This document shows positions 5,389-7,134 of a stretch of 7,134 bases of DNA, in pieces (position 1 is the first letter of the stretch; each line of letters starts with the position of its first letter). Location of the stretch: assembly GCA_036375275.1 (NCBI GenBank), contig DASUSF010000427.1:1-7134 (forward strand), written 5' to 3'. Source of the DNA: DASUSF01 sp036375275 (GTDB lineage Bacteria > Pseudomonadota > Alphaproteobacteria > Geminicoccales > Geminicoccaceae). The translations under genes and the position numbers were made by a program. Under the pieces are notes generated by a model. It made no database searches. It had not been told where the DNA came from and saw nothing but the letters and a program-made list of their open reading frames with translations.

Positions 5389-5419
5389 AATCTACACCAT
5401 CCGGAGAGCCTTGGTTCAA
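5389..5419 (-). promoter_or_regulatory. Candidate promoter for the pagL-like gene
   Basis: On the minus strand, TTGAAC (5419-5414, four of six to -35) is followed after 19 bases by TAGATT (5394-5389, four of six to -10). This is the most AT-rich part of the spacer and lies about 67 bases before the pagL-like start codon. The spacing is one or two bases longer than ideal, so the call is tentative. Confidence 0.3.
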
Positions 5420-5452
5420 GATGCTGATCGGCCGCACCCGGCCCGGGCGTGG

Positions 5453-6082
5453 TCAGCCCGCCAGCTCCACGATCTTGCGCTCGAGCGTCGAGATCAGCTC
5501 CTCGGCTCCGCCCGAGCGGAGCACGGCCGCGAACTCGGCACGCTGGCGGGCGAGCTCGCTGAACTTGGAGTCCAGGAACACGTCGATGATCCGCCAGTCC
5601 CCCTCGCTCTCGCGCAGCAGGTAGTCGAGCCCGACCGGCGGCTCGTCGGGCCGGACGATGCGGCTCTTCACCAGGACCGCGTCGCGCGGCCCCGCCTCGC
5701 TGCCGAGGACCTCGAAGCGCTCGCCGTCGTAGCCGTCGAACCTGGCGGCGAAGTTCGCGATGCTCATCTCCCTGAACAGGGCCTCGATGGCGCCCCGCCG
5801 CTCGGGCGCGATCTCCCGCCAGCCTGGCCCGACGGCGAGCCGGGTCATGGCCGGGAAGGCGAACGTCTCCTCCAGCACCGGCGCCAGCCGCTCGAAGCGG
5901 TCCTGGTAGTCGAGCCCCTGAGAGGCCGCCCGCATGGTCGCGAGCAGGGCCTCGTTCAGGCGCCCGATCACCTGCTCCGGACTCTCGCCCGCCGCCTCGC
6001 CGGCGCCCGCGAGGCCGAGCGCGAGCACGAGCAGGGCGGCGAGGCGCTTGATCATCGTGGTCGGCTTGTGGTCTGGTCCCAC
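5453..6082 (-). CDS. hpnM: MlaC/Ttg2D-family periplasmic lipid-binding protein, HpnM-like
   Basis: This 209-residue protein has a signal peptide: a basic start around KR (12-13), a hydrophobic core LAALLVLALGLAGAG, and cleavage near GEAAGE (28-33). The rest matches the MlaC/Ttg2 family of periplasmic phospholipid carriers. Visible segments are ESPEQVIGRLNEALLATMR (33-51), L-A-P-V-L-E-E-T-F-A-F-P-A-M-T-R-L-A-V-G (66-85), W89 before REIAPERR, GDWRIIDVFLDSKFSELARQRAEF (161-184) and VLRSGGAEELISTLERKI (187-204). The 'S-E-L-A-x-x-R-x-E-F' form and the adjoining hpnN point to HpnM, the member linked to hopanoid loci. It probably ferries a lipid, perhaps hopanoid, across the periplasm. The GTG at 6082 has a good GGAGA site; an ATG at 6055 gives a shorter signal peptide but has no ribosome site. 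The gene is divergent from hpnN. Confidence 0.85.
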   Translation of the reverse strand: MGPDHKPTTMIKRLAALLVLALGLAGAGEAAGESPEQVIGRLNEALLATMRAASQGLDYQDRFERLAPVLEETFAFPAMTRLAVGPGWREIAPERRGAIEALFREMSIANFAARFDGYDGERFEVLGSEAGPRDAVLVKSRIVRPDEPPVGLDYLLRESEGDWRIIDVFLDSKFSELARQRAEFAAVLRSGGAEELISTLERKIVELAG

Positions 6083-6088
6083 CGCTCG

Positions 6089-6093
6089 TCTCC
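6089..6093 (-). promoter_or_regulatory. Ribosome binding site favouring the GTG start of hpnM
   Basis: GGAGA on the minus strand lies six bases before the GTG at 6082. The alternative ATG at 6055 is preceded by ACAAGCCGACCACG, which has no purine-rich site. The longer start adds nine residues before the signal-peptide core. Confidence 0.55.
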
Positions 6094-6162
6094 GTCAGGT
6101 CGGCGCATCCTTGGCCCCTGCATACCGCTGCCTTCACCCTATCCGAAGCGCATGAACCGCGC

Positions 6163-7134
6163 ATGAGCGATCCCGCAGCGACCTGGCTCGCCGGCGCCAC
6201 CGCGCGCTTGATCGCGCACGCGCGCCCGGTCGTCGCGGGCTTCGTCCTGCTGGCGGTGCTCGCCGCCGTCTATGCCACGCTCACCTTCCGGATCGACACC
6301 AGCACGACCGACATGATCGCGGCCGACGTCGCCTTCCGCCGGAACGCGATCGCGTTCGAGCAGGCCTTTCCCCGCTTCGACGAGCCGCTGGTCGCGGTGA
6401 TCGAGGCCCCGACGCCCGAGCAGGCCGAGGCTGCGGCGGGCGCGCTCGCGGGTCATCTGCGCGCCTCGGACCTGTTCGAGGGCGTCGAGTACCTGCCGGA
6501 CCACCCCTTCTTCAAGCGGAACGGGCTGCTCTTTCTCGGGGTCGACGAGCTGGAACGGGTCGCCGAGCGACTCGCCGCCGCCCAGCCTCTTCTCGCGGTG
6601 CTTGCCGAGCGCCCGACCCTCGAGGGCCTCGCGGCGTTCGTCGAGCTGGCGCTCCTCGAGGGAACGGGCGCTGCGCCGCCCGACGCCGAGCTGTCGGCCC
6701 TTCTGGCTGCGATGGCGCGGACCGTCGAAGCGGTGAACGAGGGGCGTCCGGCCGTCCTGTCCTGGCGTCGTGCGCTCGCGGCGGAGCCGGCCGATGGGCC
6801 GGTGCGCGAGATCGTGCTCGCCCAGCCGCGTCTCGACAACGCCACCTTCACGCCGGCGGACGACGCGATCGCGGCTGTGCGCAGGGCGGCTCTCGAGGTC
6901 GGGATCGAGCCGTCCGCGGGGCTCGGGCTTCGCCTGACAGGGGATGCGGTGCTCCAGCAGGAGGAGCTCAGGAGCGTGCGCAGCAACGCGCTCCTCGCCG
7001 GCACGCTCACCACGCTCGGGGTCGCCCTGCTCCTGGTGATCGGGATCCGCTCCTGGCGGCTGATCGCGGCGACCCTGCTCACCCTCGGCGTCGGCCTCGT
7101 CCTGACCGCGGCCGGCGCGCTGCTCCTGGTCGGC
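6163..7134 (+). CDS. hpnN: MMPL/RND-family transporter, HpnN-like (hopanoid-associated), N-terminal part, runs off right edge
   Basis: The first 324 codons of an inner-membrane exporter are present and open to the end of the window; the family is usually about 850-900 residues. After a basic start, TM1 spans about 22-40 (VVAGFVLLAVLAAVYATLT). It is followed by FRIDTSTTDMIAADVAFRRN (42-61), the typical start of the large periplasmic domain in MMPL/HpnN proteins. That domain includes EAPTPEQAEAAAGAL (81-95), P-F-F-K-R-N-G-L-L-F-L (115-125), QPLLAVLAERPTLEGL (141-156) and RLTGDAVLQQEELRSV (257-272). TM2 (about 277-295) and TM3 (about 299-322) begin the RND membrane core. In Rhodopseudomonas palustris HpnN moves hopanoids to the outer membrane; the same is inferred here from resemblance and from the adjoining hpnM. 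The ATG lacks a clear ribosome site, and a four-codon frame ending TGA overlaps it. The RND proton-relay residues lie outside the window or were not identified. Confidence 0.8.
   Translation, partial: MSDPAATWLAGATARLIAHARPVVAGFVLLAVLAAVYATLTFRIDTSTTDMIAADVAFRRNAIAFEQAFPRFDEPLVAVIEAPTPEQAEAAAGALAGHLRASDLFEGVEYLPDHPFFKRNGLLFLGVDELERVAERLAAAQPLLAVLAERPTLEGLAAFVELALLEGTGAAPPDAELSALLAAMARTVEAVNEGRPAVLSWRRALAAEPADGPVREIVLAQPRLDNATFTPADDAIAAVRRAALEVGIEPSAGLGLRLTGDAVLQQEELRSVRSNALLAGTLTTLGVALLLVIGIRSWRLIAATLLTLGVGLVLTAAGALLLVG

Noticed and set aside
4465..6166. Plus-strand open frames opposite the SRPBCC, pagL-like and hpnM genes (4465-5427, 5084-6166)
   Set aside because: They are shadows of three clear minus-strand genes and have composition-biased translations without motifs or suitable ribosome sites.
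1..7134. CRISPR arrays, phage genes, toxin-antitoxin pairs or insertion sequences
   Set aside because: No regularly spaced repeats, integrase, transposase or paired small genes were seen. The genes are ordinary metabolic and envelope functions with uniform codon use.

Overview
The window is very GC-rich, with strong G/C preference at third codon positions, and is densely packed on both strands. It looks like ordinary chromosome from an alphaproteobacterium, perhaps Rhodospirillales-like. The clues are an HspQ, a hopanoid-type HpnM/HpnN pair, a PagL-type lipid A deacylase, and an intergenic palindromic repeat with AGAGC-type ends of the kind common in alphaproteobacterial genomes. The lineage is inferred from gene content, not from a marker gene. 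I see no integrase, transposase, phage gene, CRISPR array, tRNA or rRNA. No stretch over 300 bases lacks a gene; the longest spacer is about 214 bases (174-387).

Layout. Positions 1-173 (minus) hold the start of an M20-family metallopeptidase running off the left edge, divergent from hspQ (388-720, plus). A probable plus-strand operon follows: a YciI-family protein (898-1194), an Amidohydro_2 protein (1254-2108), a class I nitronate monooxygenase (2158-3216) and a DkgB-like aldo/keto reductase (3284-4105). The spacers are 49-67 bases and each gene has a good ribosome binding site. The grouping suggests a small catabolic or detoxification cassette for a carboxylated, nitro- or carbonyl-containing compound, but the substrate cannot be read from the sequence.

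The dkgB-like gene converges on a minus-strand SRPBCC gene (4266-4700). Almost all of the space between them (4102-4252) is one structured palindromic element: a 10-bp stem closing two small hairpins, followed by a long interrupted hairpin. Its left end overlaps the dkgB stop codon.

The right part concerns the cell envelope. A PagL-like outer-membrane lipid A 3-O-deacylase (4768-5322, minus) lies downstream of hpnM (5453-6082, minus; a periplasmic MlaC/Ttg2D-like lipid-binding protein). hpnM is divergent from hpnN (6163 to the right edge, plus; an RND/MMPL exporter). HpnM and HpnN fit hopanoid or other lipid movement across the periplasm, and PagL would trim lipid A in the outer membrane, so this block plausibly acts on outer-membrane lipid composition.

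I found no clearly new defence or mobile system. The points most worth a second look are the structured repeat, the in-frame duplication of the PagL C-terminus, the His-x-Asn variant of the amidohydrolase metal motif, and the four-enzyme cassette.
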